NCBI RefSeq assembly: GCF_012113595.1
Contig: NZ_CP050831.1
Location: forward strand, 4,216,001 to 4,280,000
Origin: Bacteroides faecium
GTDB lineage: Bacteria > Bacteroidota > Bacteroidia > Bacteroidales > Bacteroidaceae
DNA: 64,000 nucleotides
Direction of reading: 5' to 3'
The first letter of the stretch is position 1. The number at the start of each line of letters is the position of its first letter. This document shows positions 8,701 through 16,352 of the stretch, in pieces. A program made the translations under genes and the position numbers. The notes below the pieces were generated by a model. That model was given only the letters and a program-made list of their open reading frames with translations. It searched no databases and was not told the origin of the DNA.

Positions 8701-9933
8701 CAACAAATAATTGGCGTATTCTTTGGTGACCGGATTGAATTGCAGTAACCCGCCGCCTTCTGTCGCTATCCAAAGGGAGTTTGCGCTATATACCATCGGG
8801 CCGAAAATGTTGTATAGCTTTTGTTCGCTATTTCCTAAAGGATGATAGAATACAAAACGGTTATTGAGCGGATTGTAATAATTGACTCCGCCGGAATAGG
8901 TTCCTACCCATAATGTCCCGGCACGGTCTACACACAGGCTGCGGACTGAGAAATGGCTTAGGTTATTGCGGTTTGCCTCGAACGTATTGTATTTGGTGAT
9001 GGCGTCATCCTTCAGGTCGAGTACACTCAAACCGTCGAATGTTCCGATAATCAGTCGTTGGCTTTGTTCCTGGATACAACGGATATAATTATCGGTCAGT
9101 CCGCTGTTGTGTTCCAGGAAGGTGGAGATTGTCTGTTGGTTCGGGTTCCACTTATTCAGCCCTTTCATATCCGTACCTATCCATATCTGATGATGTGAAT
9201 CTTCAAAAATACAACTGATGGCATTATCGGAAAGGGAAGGGGTACTCTCTTTATTCAGCTTTTGCAGGATATTCAGGTTCTTGTCACATATCAGCAGACC
9301 TTTATTATGTGTGCCTATGTAGAGCCGTTCCTCTTTGTCCATATATAAAGAGGTAATTGGTTCCCGCTCCAATTGTCCGTCAAAGGTTATCAGTTTGAAT
9401 GTATTGCTGTCCGGCATCCAGCGGCAGAGTCCCAGGCGGGTTCCTATCCATAGTTCCCCCGATTTGTTCAGGCAGAGTGAAAGTATGCTATTGCTGGGAA
9501 GTGACGGATAGTCCGCTATCTGATAGTTGGTGATAAGGTTTGTCTTTTGATTCAGATAATTCAGTCCGTTGTTGGTACCAATCCAAAGACCGCCATGAAT
9601 ATCGTCCGGCAGTAATTTGGTGATGTGATTGTCCGTTAGGGAATTGGCGTCCTGGTTACTGTGTTTATAGACGGTAAAAGTGGCTCCGTCATATTTATTC
9701 AGTCCGTTGCGGGTGGCAAACCATATATATCCTTTGGCATCCTGGCAGATGTCAAGTACCGATAACTGGGATAATCCGTTATTCAGATTAATTGTTGAAA
9801 AGTTGAATGCCCGGTTTTCTTCCGCGTATGAATGGGAGTTACCAAAAGACAATAGAGAGATGAAGATAAATAGGTAAAAAGTATATTGTTGTTTTCTTTT
9901 GGTAAATAGGGTGATAAGGTTATTTTTTATCAT
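5743..9933 (-). CDS. Hybrid two-component system sensor/regulator (HTCS)
   Basis: About 1396 residues from the ATG at 9933; a longer frame to 9981 only adds sequence inside the preceding gene. Order: signal anchor, a long periplasmic array of two-component propeller repeats (many Ile-Trp-Ile-Gly-Thr motifs), a Y_Y_Y domain, and one membrane span near residue 835. Then come a histidine kinase (Phe-Ser-His-Glu-Leu-Arg-Thr-Pro, His near residue 863), an ATPase domain (Asp-Thr-Gly-Lys-Gly), a receiver (Val-Thr-Asp-Ile-Met-Met-Pro-Gly, Asp near 1194) and an AraC-type DNA-binding domain (last 95 residues). Such proteins bind oligosaccharides in the periplasm and activate their own locus. Here the target should be the GH88 operon just downstream, via the inverted repeat at 5473-5562. 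The start overlaps the upstream gene by 14 bases. Confidence 0.93.
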   Translation of the reverse strand: MIKNNLITLFTKRKQQYTFYLFIFISLLSFGNSHSYAEENRAFNFSTINLNNGLSQLSVLDICQDAKGYIWFATRNGLNKYDGATFTVYKHSNQDANSLTDNHITKLLPDDIHGGLWIGTNNGLNYLNQKTNLITNYQIADYPSLPSNSILSLCLNKSGELWIGTRLGLCRWMPDSNTFKLITFDGQLEREPITSLYMDKEERLYIGTHNKGLLICDKNLNILQKLNKESTPSLSDNAISCIFEDSHHQIWIGTDMKGLNKWNPNQQTISTFLEHNSGLTDNYIRCIQEQSQRLIIGTFDGLSVLDLKDDAITKYNTFEANRNNLSHFSVRSLCVDRAGTLWVGTYSGGVNYYNPLNNRFVFYHPLGNSEQKLYNIFGPMVYSANSLWIATEGGGLLQFNPVTKEYANYLLEERPVGMHNKNIIKSLMMEGENIWCGTNNGGLYCFHIPTKRFSLIHQFNEKNLGIYTIYRDAKGDIWLGTTSRQGLVKITKDKKVTRKFPVGEKEEEISFSSIRAFLPLRENVYLIGTRSFGLYEYDVEKRTLIQYSTEEKDPSRKLENNYITSILRKKNGEIWVSTFGAGIYQYQEGKGIVRHIGTEEGLTNEEVYTLVEYNQNIWASIDNGIAEINTKTGQVYAYDCFAGLETLEFTPQGGICLPNGEVYFSGSNGFLSFTPRSLIKNNMMPPVVLTQLTVNNKVIQPGDKSRLLEANPDDATTVTLAYNQNNFSIAYCALNYILHEQNQYAYKLLGHDEDWNYVGTRKEAFYTNIAPGKYTFHVIASNNDGVWNSQGKTLEIVILSPWWKTTWAYIIYALLFIGITYTIGYYMYSKHKLELNLRMRQMEKQRMEEFHQTKIRLFTNFSHELRTPLTLIISPIDELVRQAEVPLFIKTKLDLVLKNARRLLLIVNQLMDLQKNQSGSLTLRLTHSDLNAFLLEIYYTFKQIAESKQITFQYEAPEGEISAYFDQSLLEKAVFNLLSNAFKFTSPGETISLRLTAVPNKEVLQQEFSTAISGDPAFTIPADSDKHFIIQVADTGKGIPEAARAHIFDPFYQVSTPQAANDNVNGTGIGLSLTQSVVHLHHGAICVDSNRPKGSIFTIVLPDNEHSQPVEESVKNNLSEDEREEQAVVGQVLESKEELPFLEGKTILLVEDNEDIRSYVKEHLERHYRVLEADNGAEAFNIVLKEFPDLVVTDIMMPGVDGLELCSMIKNDLQTGHIPVILLTARTMVMHVKEGFLSGADDYVVKPFNVDVLLVRIYNLLVQREKLKSMYGKNFSLQSMGIEASSADDKFMQKLFEIIQNHLANPDLKVDMICDEMGFSRSNFYRKLKAVTDLSLNDLIRHKRLEVAVQLLKEADMNVTEVSIATGFSTLAYFTKCFKSAYGVSPTEYIKGQLEE

Positions 9934-10762
9934 AGTATTTCTTGTAAATCTTTTGATATTCCTCTTCCTTTTGGAATGCATCCAGCCATGTATTCAAACT
10001 ATCGAGTAAGGCGGGTGATTGTTTGCTGACTGCCCATGAGTAGAACTGCGTAAAGCTGATTGCCGTATTAATATCAATTTGCGGCAAAGAATCTGCAACC
10101 GCTTGTGCGATGCTTTCGTCACAAACGGCGTAGTCGATGTCTCCATGAGCTACCATCGAAATCAATTGCTCGGGACCGTATTTCTCTATCTCCTTAATAT
10201 AGATAGTGTCTCCGATTTCATTTCCCAGGTTTTGGATGCGCAGAATGGAAGGAGAGCCTTTCACTACATGAAGGGTTTGTTGCGCTAAGTCCAACTGGCT
10301 ATGAATATAAAGTGAATCGTCTTCTCCGTTTTCTTTCCGCTGTACCAACACTTGCTTGTTGAGTACGATGGGAGAGGTGAGGAGCAGGGAATCTTTTAGT
10401 GCGCTGGTGGCTAATATACCGAAAGCGATAACATCGAAACGTCCTTCCGCCAACCCTTTCAACCGTTCTTCAAAACTCATGAGAGGTGTTATCTCGGCTT
10501 TCAGTCCTTTGTCGCGGGCAAATGCTTCTATCAGTTCATAATGGAAACCGGAAACGGTGTCACCATCTACATAGAAACTGATGGAGTTGTATTCGGTTGC
10601 TACACGCAATATCCCTTCTTTGGCAATGGCGGCGTAGTCACGCGGGTGTCCCGACGGCTTTTCCTGTTTACTACCGCATTGGCGGGCAGAAAAGAGGATG
10701 GCCAGTACAATAACGACAGGTACTAAATATCTGAACAGTCTCAATTTGGGGCGTGTCTCCAT
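9920..10762 (-). CDS. Membrane-anchored family 3 solute-binding protein
   Basis: 280 residues. A hydrophobic segment at residues 11-27 ends near a cysteine (Ala-Arg-Gln-Cys), so it is either an N-terminal anchor or a weak lipobox. The rest is a periplasmic binding-protein type 2 domain, from Gly-Ile-Leu-Arg-Val-Ala-Thr (about residue 50) to Lys-Ile-Tyr-Lys-Lys-Tyr (end), related to amino-acid binding proteins and MltF. No ABC permease or ATPase lies nearby. Its end overlaps the hybrid sensor start by 14 bases, which points to coupled translation. A sensory or accessory role with that regulator is possible, but this is inference from position. Confidence 0.75.
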   Translation of the reverse strand: METRPKLRLFRYLVPVVIVLAILFSARQCGSKQEKPSGHPRDYAAIAKEGILRVATEYNSISFYVDGDTVSGFHYELIEAFARDKGLKAEITPLMSFEERLKGLAEGRFDVIAFGILATSALKDSLLLTSPIVLNKQVLVQRKENGEDDSLYIHSQLDLAQQTLHVVKGSPSILRIQNLGNEIGDTIYIKEIEKYGPEQLISMVAHGDIDYAVCDESIAQAVADSLPQIDINTAISFTQFYSWAVSKQSPALLDSLNTWLDAFQKEEEYQKIYKKYYDKK

Positions 10763-10779
10763 AAGCCATAAAGGTTTTG

Positions 10780-12831
10780 TTAATCATAGAAATTCCACGA
10801 AAGACCGAATTTCAGTACACGCGGGTTGATAGGGTAGTGGGGAGACAGGAAGTAATTCGGTCTGCTCATACCCTGGTTCACGTGGTACATCATCACATAG
10901 AAACGTGTACGCTTTAAATGCAGGTTCGCGTAAACATTCACAATCGGATAACCGCCAATCTCTACCTGGTCGTTTGCCGGTTGCAGGTGGAAGTTCTGAA
11001 TGGCAGGCATATACGCAGGGGCATTATATTTGGTGAAGTATCGTACATCGGCACCCAACTGCACGCTAAGTACTTTCTTCGCCAGTTTGAATTGCATGTA
11101 GAAGTTGTGATACAGTGAGAGGTCGGGCAAGGGAAGCACCGTCTGGTCACTGGACTTCTGCCAGGTTACTTCATTGTCCAGATGGAATATTCCGAGCTTG
11201 AAGTCTTGGCTGAGGCTTGCCGATAATACTTGCAGGCTTCCGCTTTTCTGTTCGGGCGTTGCCTGTTGGTTGAAGTAAGTATAGTTCTTGATGTTTTCAA
11301 CTCCTGCTTTCAGCCGTGTTCTCCAACGGGCAATGCTCAGTTCCCCTTCGATGCGGGTACGGAATTCTTTATCCATGTCATTGTCCCACAAGAAATGTTT
11401 GGAATGATAATGACGCATATAGAAAGGGGCAAGTTTATTGCTGACTTCACCACGGGCTATGAGACTTACCGTATCTTTCCACAAAGGGAAGTTAAGGTCA
11501 ATATCCCCTTTCACGTTGAACTGCCCGATGGCTTTTCCTGCCAGCCCCACTTCACCGATAGCATGATAATGAAGCACATTTCCTTCGCGTTTGGAAAGTT
11601 CACCGCCCACAAATATTTCGTTCTCATTATATTTATCGGGAGACGGGCTGCCATTCATATTCATCAGTGTGTACTTGCTGATTTTATAGGAAGCAAATGC
11701 GGTCAGACCGGCTTTGGCATATTTGTTGAATCCTTCGAGCAAAGCGATACCGACGGTATTCTTGATTCCTACATAGGTGGTACTGTCGTGGGCAATCGGA
11801 TTGTCGGGGTCAAGATAAGTATTCTGATAATAGTTTTTCTCCCGCATATCGTCATTAGAGTTGAAGGTATGCCGTGCACGCTCTACTTGAATCGTGTGTA
11901 TGAAGCTGGTGACCGGTATGAATTCCTGTTTAGCAGGAGTGGTGTCATTTTCAGCCTGTACAATATCACGTTTGAATCCCAAATTGTAGCGTTGGGTCAG
12001 GAATACATAAAAATCGTGATTACGATTGGTTGTTGCGTTTAGTTTGGTCGGGATATTGGTTGATTCATATTCCCTTTGCCCTTCCGCCATTTCTTCGGGA
12101 GCTGTGATATATCTGTCATCAGTAATACCGCCGTTTTCGTTTGTCTTCAGGTAGTTGTTGCTGTATATGGCTTGCATCTGATATTTATCACCAATGTAAC
12201 TACCAAAAAAGGCAGCATTGAAGTATGCCGTATTCTGATTATTGTAATATCCCCGTCCGTACAGGTAGTCTATATTAAAACCGAAAGCCAGTTTTTTGTT
12301 GACATTGACAGAGAAGTATGATTTGAAACGTTCTTCACCGTTCACCTTATTACCCGCTTTGTGATAGGTCAGATTAGTGAAAGGTACATTACTGTTTGTA
12401 AAGTTGAATTCCGTTGGACGGATAAAGAAACTGGAGAAAGGCTCCATGAAAATGGTCGGTTCTGGGTCGCGGCGGTCAAAGAAGATACGGGACATACGGG
12501 GAGAACCCATATTGCCCAAATAATTATAATGTCCGGTCAGCCCGTCTGTAAGGTTCGTGTTTTGAAAGTGATGGTAGGCTGTATCCGCCGGAATGATAGT
12601 CCGGTCACCCAATTGATTTTTGATACGCCACATATATAATGTAGGCGGAAGTCCCTGTACTTCAACGTTTGCACTATCCAGTTTGTCCGGAATCATAGCA
12701 GGGTCTACCTGATTACCATATTGGTCGTATCCGTTTTCGTCCACTCTTTGTCGACCATTATCGAACTGCGCATGGACAGTTGTCAAACCTATAACGGAAA
12801 GCAGTATATATAATAGTAAGATTCGTCTCAT
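10780..12831 (-). CDS. Putative outer-membrane porin
   Basis: 683 residues from the ATG at 12831; the longer frame to 12843 would need a TTG start that overlaps the promoter. Signal peptide at residues 1-21. The body is rich in alternating aromatic/polar strands (Tyr-Ser-Asn-Asn-Tyr-Leu, Phe-Gly-Phe-Asn-Ile-Asp) and ends in an aromatic residue before a final Tyr-Asp, as in Bacteroidota beta-barrels of the putative porin family (PF14121). Cargo unknown. It has its own promoter and ends 17 bases before the solute-binding-protein gene, so the three genes porin, binding protein and HTCS may be read together. Confidence 0.8.
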   Translation of the reverse strand: MRRILLLYILLSVIGLTTVHAQFDNGRQRVDENGYDQYGNQVDPAMIPDKLDSANVEVQGLPPTLYMWRIKNQLGDRTIIPADTAYHHFQNTNLTDGLTGHYNYLGNMGSPRMSRIFFDRRDPEPTIFMEPFSSFFIRPTEFNFTNSNVPFTNLTYHKAGNKVNGEERFKSYFSVNVNKKLAFGFNIDYLYGRGYYNNQNTAYFNAAFFGSYIGDKYQMQAIYSNNYLKTNENGGITDDRYITAPEEMAEGQREYESTNIPTKLNATTNRNHDFYVFLTQRYNLGFKRDIVQAENDTTPAKQEFIPVTSFIHTIQVERARHTFNSNDDMREKNYYQNTYLDPDNPIAHDSTTYVGIKNTVGIALLEGFNKYAKAGLTAFASYKISKYTLMNMNGSPSPDKYNENEIFVGGELSKREGNVLHYHAIGEVGLAGKAIGQFNVKGDIDLNFPLWKDTVSLIARGEVSNKLAPFYMRHYHSKHFLWDNDMDKEFRTRIEGELSIARWRTRLKAGVENIKNYTYFNQQATPEQKSGSLQVLSASLSQDFKLGIFHLDNEVTWQKSSDQTVLPLPDLSLYHNFYMQFKLAKKVLSVQLGADVRYFTKYNAPAYMPAIQNFHLQPANDQVEIGGYPIVNVYANLHLKRTRFYVMMYHVNQGMSRPNYFLSPHYPINPRVLKFGLSWNFYD

Positions 12832-12840
12832 AATTGGGGA

Positions 12841-12848
12841 CAAAGATA
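12841..12848 (-). promoter_or_regulatory. Promoter -7 box of the porin gene
   Basis: The minus strand reads TATCTTTG, a perfect Bacteroides -7 box, 9 bases upstream of the chosen ATG at 12831. The short distance gives a very short leader. Confidence 0.65.
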
Positions 12849-12858
12849 CTTACTTTAA

Positions 12859-12946
12859 TTGAGAATTGAGAATTGAGAATTGAAAAATATGTTGCATCCT
12901 TTACTTACCGAGCAATTATTTCTTAATTCTCAATTCTCAATTTTTA
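12859..12946. repeat. Intergenic inverted repeat built from short tandem units
   Basis: Tandem GAGAATT units (12861-12881) face tandem AATTCTC units (about 12925-12942) on the other side of an unrelated loop, giving a long AT-rich stem between the porin and ferredoxin-oxidoreductase operons. It could act as a shared terminator for korC. The 50053-50125 element is built the same way from another unit. Confidence 0.6.
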
Positions 12947-12951
12947 ATTTA

Positions 12952-13494
12952 TCAAACCTCACGGATTAACTCCATACCTTTCTTGATAGCTTCCTCATTC
13001 ATAGGAATCAAGTGGTGGTGGCGTTCCGGCAGGGTTTTCTTCAGTCCTTTGATTACATTTTCCAGCGTGACAATCGGGCGGAGCTTCAATAAACCGCCGA
13101 GTACAATCATGTTGAATGCCTTGGCATTGTTCATCTCATTGGCTGCGTCCATCGCGTCGATACGATATACTTTGATGTCCTTGCGGGTAGGCGGGTTAAT
13201 GATACCGTAACCGTCGTAAATAAGGATACCGCCGGGCTTCACCTTGCTTTCAAACTTTTCGAGTGAAGGCTGGTTCAGAATGATGGCAGTGTCATATTTG
13301 CTCAAGATGGGTGAAGAAACCTTGTCATCGCTTACAATTACTGTAACGTTGGCTGTTCCACCGCGTTGTTCAGGACCGTATGCCGGCATCCAGCTCACTT
13401 CCTTGCCTTCCATCAGACCGGAATAAGCCAGAATCTTACCCATAGACAATACGCCTTGTCCACCGAAGCCTGCTATAATTATTTCTTCTTTCAT
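12952..13494 (-). CDS. korC: 2-oxoacid:ferredoxin oxidoreductase, gamma subunit
   Basis: 180 residues of the pyruvate/ketoisovalerate oxidoreductase gamma family: Ile-Ile-Ile-Ala-Gly-Phe-Gly-Gly-Gln-Gly near the start, then Pro-Ala-Tyr-Gly-Pro-Glu-Gln-Arg-Gly-Gly (about residues 37-46). It works with the beta, alpha and ferredoxin subunits encoded upstream to convert a 2-oxoacid plus CoA to acyl-CoA, CO2 and reduced ferredoxin in the cytoplasm. Last gene of the operon, 20 bases after korB. The substrate (2-oxoglutarate or branched-chain 2-oxoacid) is not decided by sequence, so the kor names are conventional. Confidence 0.88.
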   Translation of the reverse strand: MKEEIIIAGFGGQGVLSMGKILAYSGLMEGKEVSWMPAYGPEQRGGTANVTVIVSDDKVSSPILSKYDTAIILNQPSLEKFESKVKPGGILIYDGYGIINPPTRKDIKVYRIDAMDAANEMNNAKAFNMIVLGGLLKLRPIVTLENVIKGLKKTLPERHHHLIPMNEEAIKKGMELIREV

Positions 13495-13514
13495 TGTTCT
13501 GTTGACTTTTAGCG

Positions 13515-14279
13515 TTATTCTTTATCTTTTAAATCACCCAGCGGATAGAACGGGAACATATGTTCTTCCATCCATTTGTTCGATTTTTCAGGAGTCATCT
13601 TCCAACCTGAACTACAAGTTGAAACGATTTCTACCAAATTGGAACCTTTACCGCTCATGGAATTCTCGAAAGCCTTGCGGATTGCTTTCTTTGCCTTACG
13701 GATAGCCGGTACGGATTGTACGGACTGGCGGGTCACGTAAGCGGTTCCTTCCAGTTGGGCGGCGATTTCGGTAATCTTTAAAGGATAACCGTGAAGTTCG
13801 ACATCACGTCCGTAAGGGCAAGTCGAACTTTTCATACCTACTAGCGTAGTCGGCGCCATCTGACCACCGGTCATGCCGTAGATAGCATTGTTGATAAAGA
13901 TAATCGTGATATTCTCGCCGCGGTTCAATGCGTGGATTGTTTCGGCTGTACCGATACAAGCCAAGTCACCATCGCCCTGATAAGTGAAAACGAGACGGTC
14001 CGGCCACAGGCGTTTCACGGCAGTTGCCACAGCAGGAGCACGTCCGTGCGCTGCTTCCTGCCAGTCAATATCCAGATAGTTGTAAGCGAAAACTGCGCAT
14101 CCTACCGGAGAGATTCCCACCGTTTTATCTTCCATACCCATTTCCTCTATCACTTCGGCAATGAGCTTGTGCGCCACACCATGACTGCAACCCGGACAGT
14201 AGTGCATGGCATTATCGTTCATCAGAGTCGGTTTCTTATAAACCAGATTCTCGGGTTTGATTATTTCTTCTTTAGTCAT
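13515..14279 (-). CDS. korB: 2-oxoacid:ferredoxin oxidoreductase, beta (TPP) subunit
   Basis: 254 residues. The thiamine-diphosphate site is visible as Gly-Asp-Gly-Asp-Leu-Ala near residue 108 and Asn-Asn-Ala-Ile-Tyr-Gly-Met-Thr-Gly-Gly-Gln near 135. Cysteines in Tyr-Cys-Pro-Gly-Cys-Ser-His-Gly near the N-terminus fit the family's cluster-binding site. Together with the alpha subunit it forms the catalytic core of the oxidoreductase. It is separated from korA by a small membrane-protein gene at 14292-14468, an unusual insertion in the operon. Confidence 0.9.
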   Translation of the reverse strand: MTKEEIIKPENLVYKKPTLMNDNAMHYCPGCSHGVAHKLIAEVIEEMGMEDKTVGISPVGCAVFAYNYLDIDWQEAAHGRAPAVATAVKRLWPDRLVFTYQGDGDLACIGTAETIHALNRGENITIIFINNAIYGMTGGQMAPTTLVGMKSSTCPYGRDVELHGYPLKITEIAAQLEGTAYVTRQSVQSVPAIRKAKKAIRKAFENSMSGKGSNLVEIVSTCSSGWKMTPEKSNKWMEEHMFPFYPLGDLKDKE

Positions 14280-14291
14280 AACTTCTTCTCC

Positions 14292-14468
14292 TTATCTGTT
14301 GGTGAACCGTATAAAAAACTCCATCAGCTTGACAAAGATTGCCGCGCCGCATACGTAGATAAACATTTTAAAATCTTCCTTTCCTACGACGAAGTAAGTG
14401 ATAATGGCAGCAAGTGCCAGTATCATAAAGAGAATGTTCAGTACGTTTCTTATTTTATCGGGATTCAT
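14292..14468 (-). CDS. Small membrane protein within the kor operon
   Basis: A complete 58-residue frame from ATG at 14468 to TAA at 14292, starting Met-Asn-Pro-Asp-Lys-Ile-Arg-Asn. It has two hydrophobic stretches (about residues 9-27 and 35-47), positive flanks, and a C-terminus Phe-Ile-Arg-Phe-Thr-Asn-Arg. It fits snugly between korA (7-base gap) and korB (12-base gap), which argues that it is translated. Function unknown. A tether for the soluble oxidoreductase or a small partner of a membrane electron carrier are possibilities. Confidence 0.75.
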   Translation of the reverse strand: MNPDKIRNVLNILFMILALAAIITYFVVGKEDFKMFIYVCGAAIFVKLMEFFIRFTNR

Positions 14469-14475
14469 CGTTTCG

Positions 14476-15558
14476 TTATTTGATTATTTTTTCTTCCAAG
14501 GCAGTTACAATCTCGTCCGGGTCGGGAACAATACCACCGAGACGTCCGAAATGCTCTACCTTAATTTTACCATTCACAGCCAGGCGGACATCTTCAATCA
14601 TCTGTCCCGCATTCAGTTCCGTAACGAGCATGCCTTTCACCTTGTCAGCGTAAGCGGCAATTGCTTTTGTAGGGAACGGCCACAATGTGATAGGGCGAAG
14701 GATACCTACTTTGATACCTTTTTCGCGTGCCAGTTCCATTGCTTTCTGACCGATACGTGCCATTGAACCGAAAGCAATAATCAGATATTCTGCATCTTCG
14801 CAGTTTATTTCTTCGAAGCGTACTTCGTTTTCTTCTATTTCACGGTATTTGGCCTGGAAACGGAGATTGTTTATTTCCATCGCTTCCGGTTTCAGTTCGA
14901 GGGAAGTGATAATATTTGGCTTACGACCTTTTGCCTTTCCGGTGGTAGCCCATGGGCATTGTGCAATCACTTCTTCATCCGTACGGCGTGGTTTCTGTGC
15001 GGGAAGAACCACTTTCTCCATCATCTGTCCGATAACACCGTCGGCAAGGATGATAGCCGGGTTGCGGTATTTGAATGCCAGTTCGAATCCCAATGCAACG
15101 AAATCCGCCATTTCCTGTACGGATGCCGGAGCGAGGGCAATCAGTCGGTAGTCACCGTGACCACCGCCTTTTACTGTCTGGAAGTAGTCTGCCTGGCTCG
15201 GCTGGATAGTTCCCAGTCCGGGGCCGCCACGCATCACGTTTACAATCAGACAAGGAAGTTCGGCACCTGCGATGTAGGAGATACCTTCCTGTTTCAAGCT
15301 CACACCGGGGCTTGAGGATGATGTCAGTACCATCTTTCCGCTGCCTGCGCCGCCATATACCATATTGATAGCTGCCACTTCACTTTCTGCCTGAAGTACT
15401 ACCATGCCGGTTGTTTCCCAGGGTTTCAGTTCGGCAAGCGTTTCCAACACTTCCGATTGGGGAGTAATAGGATAACCGAAGTATCCGTCCGCACCGCAAC
15501 GGATGGCTGCGTGGGCGATGGCTTCGTTTCCTTTCATTAATACAACTTCTTCTGCCAT
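14476..15558 (-). CDS. korA: 2-oxoacid:ferredoxin oxidoreductase, alpha subunit (KorA/VorB type)
   Basis: 360 residues. The N-terminal pyrimidine-binding domain carries Gly-Tyr-Phe-Gly-Tyr-Pro-Ile-Thr-Pro-Gln-Ser (about 25-35) and the conserved Glu in Gln-Ala-Glu-Ser-Glu (about 56-60). A Rossmann-like transketolase C-terminal domain follows (about 230-340). Proteins of this type are often annotated VorB (3-methyl-2-oxobutanoate) or KorA (2-oxoglutarate); I cannot separate these. It lies 11 bases after the ferredoxin subunit gene. Confidence 0.88.
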   Translation of the reverse strand: MAEEVVLMKGNEAIAHAAIRCGADGYFGYPITPQSEVLETLAELKPWETTGMVVLQAESEVAAINMVYGGAGSGKMVLTSSSSPGVSLKQEGISYIAGAELPCLIVNVMRGGPGLGTIQPSQADYFQTVKGGGHGDYRLIALAPASVQEMADFVALGFELAFKYRNPAIILADGVIGQMMEKVVLPAQKPRRTDEEVIAQCPWATTGKAKGRKPNIITSLELKPEAMEINNLRFQAKYREIEENEVRFEEINCEDAEYLIIAFGSMARIGQKAMELAREKGIKVGILRPITLWPFPTKAIAAYADKVKGMLVTELNAGQMIEDVRLAVNGKIKVEHFGRLGGIVPDPDEIVTALEEKIIK

Positions 15559-15569
15559 ATTCTTTTCTT

Positions 15570-15797
15570 TTATTCTACTTTTACTTTATACACTGAGATA
15601 CATCCGTCCGGACAAACCGTTGCGCACGAGCTGCATCCGTTGCAGGTATCTTCTTTCACTTGCCAGGCATAGTTATAGCCTTTCATATTTACCTCTTTGT
15701 TGAGGGCGATTACATCGAGCGGACACGCCACTACACACAGGTTGCATCCTTTGCAACGCTCCGTGTCGACTACGATTGCTCCTTTGATTTTTGCCAT
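15570..15797 (-). CDS. korD: 2-oxoacid:ferredoxin oxidoreductase, ferredoxin-like delta subunit
   Basis: 75 residues with two 4Fe-4S motifs: Cys-Lys-Gly-Cys-Asn-Leu-Cys-Val-Val-Ala-Cys-Pro and Cys-Asn-Gly-Cys-Ser-Ser-Cys-Ala-Thr-Val-Cys-Pro. It passes electrons from the catalytic subunits to ferredoxin. Position directly ahead of korA confirms the assignment. Confidence 0.9.
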   Translation of the reverse strand: MAKIKGAIVVDTERCKGCNLCVVACPLDVIALNKEVNMKGYNYAWQVKEDTCNGCSSCATVCPDGCISVYKVKVE

Positions 15798-15839
15798 AAT
15801 CTTTATTTATTACGTTATCTTTGAGTACGATTATTGATT

Positions 15840-16121
15840 TTATTGATTGAACATATCCTTGTGGTAGAAGTTGAGGATATCTATCGCCATTTTCCTTGCC
15901 TGGACGGCAGGACTGTCAGGATTGAGTTCGATGGCATACTGGTAATTATCCAGTGCCCGTTTCCAATCTCCTTTTTTCCGGTAGGCATTTCCCCGTAAAT
16001 AGTAAAGAGTATCTTTCTCTTTTTCGACAGAATTGTCTTGGAGAAGCTGGTCCAATTGCTTAATCGCTGTGTCCACGTCCCCCTGATTGATAAGCTCTTT
16101 TAGGTTGTCTATTTGCTCCAT
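15840..16121 (-). CDS. Short TPR protein heading the kor operon
   Basis: 93 residues from the ATG at 16121. An in-frame extension to 16202 crosses the promoter, so it is rejected. Two tetratricopeptide units are visible (Leu-Tyr-Tyr-Leu-Arg-Gly-Asn-Ala-Tyr then Trp-Lys-Arg-Ala-Leu-Asp-Asn-Tyr-Gln-Tyr-Ala). Cytoplasmic, with no signal. It is 42 bases ahead of korD and shares its promoter, so it may help assemble or regulate the oxidoreductase, but that is inference. Confidence 0.78.
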   Translation of the reverse strand: MEQIDNLKELINQGDVDTAIKQLDQLLQDNSVEKEKDTLYYLRGNAYRKKGDWKRALDNYQYAIELNPDSPAVQARKMAIDILNFYHKDMFNQ

Positions 16122-16149
16122 TTCTTTCGTCTTTCGGGATTCTGAAACG

Positions 16150-16183
16150 CAAAGATAGTTTTTATTTGTGTAAATGGGGCAAA
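16150..16183 (-). promoter_or_regulatory. Promoter of the TPR-kor operon
   Basis: The minus strand shows TTTG (16180-16183), 22 bases, then TATCTTTG (16150-16157): a full Bacteroides promoter placed 28 bases upstream of the TPR gene ATG. Confidence 0.7.
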
Positions 16184-16298
16184 CGTGGACGGAAATTTGC
16201 ATCGTTTTGAGTTTATTGCATATTGGGTGAATAAATAATTAGGATAGGAGAAAACTAAAAATAGCCGCTGAAAAGTTGCTCAACTGATTAACTTTTCA

Positions 16299-16306
16299 TA
16301 TCTTTG
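16299..16306 (+). promoter_or_regulatory. Promoter -7 box of the XRE gene
   Basis: TATCTTTG lies only 4 bases before an in-frame ATG at 16311. Transcription would begin at or after that ATG, which favours the ATG at 16353 as the true start. Confidence 0.65.
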
Positions 16307-16352
16307 CTATATGAACAGAAAGATAATAGCATACGAAAACTACTATAAGGTT

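Noticed and set aside
11230..12042. 270-codon plus-strand frame within the porin gene
   Set aside because: Antisense shadow of the putative porin, with no promoter or domain.
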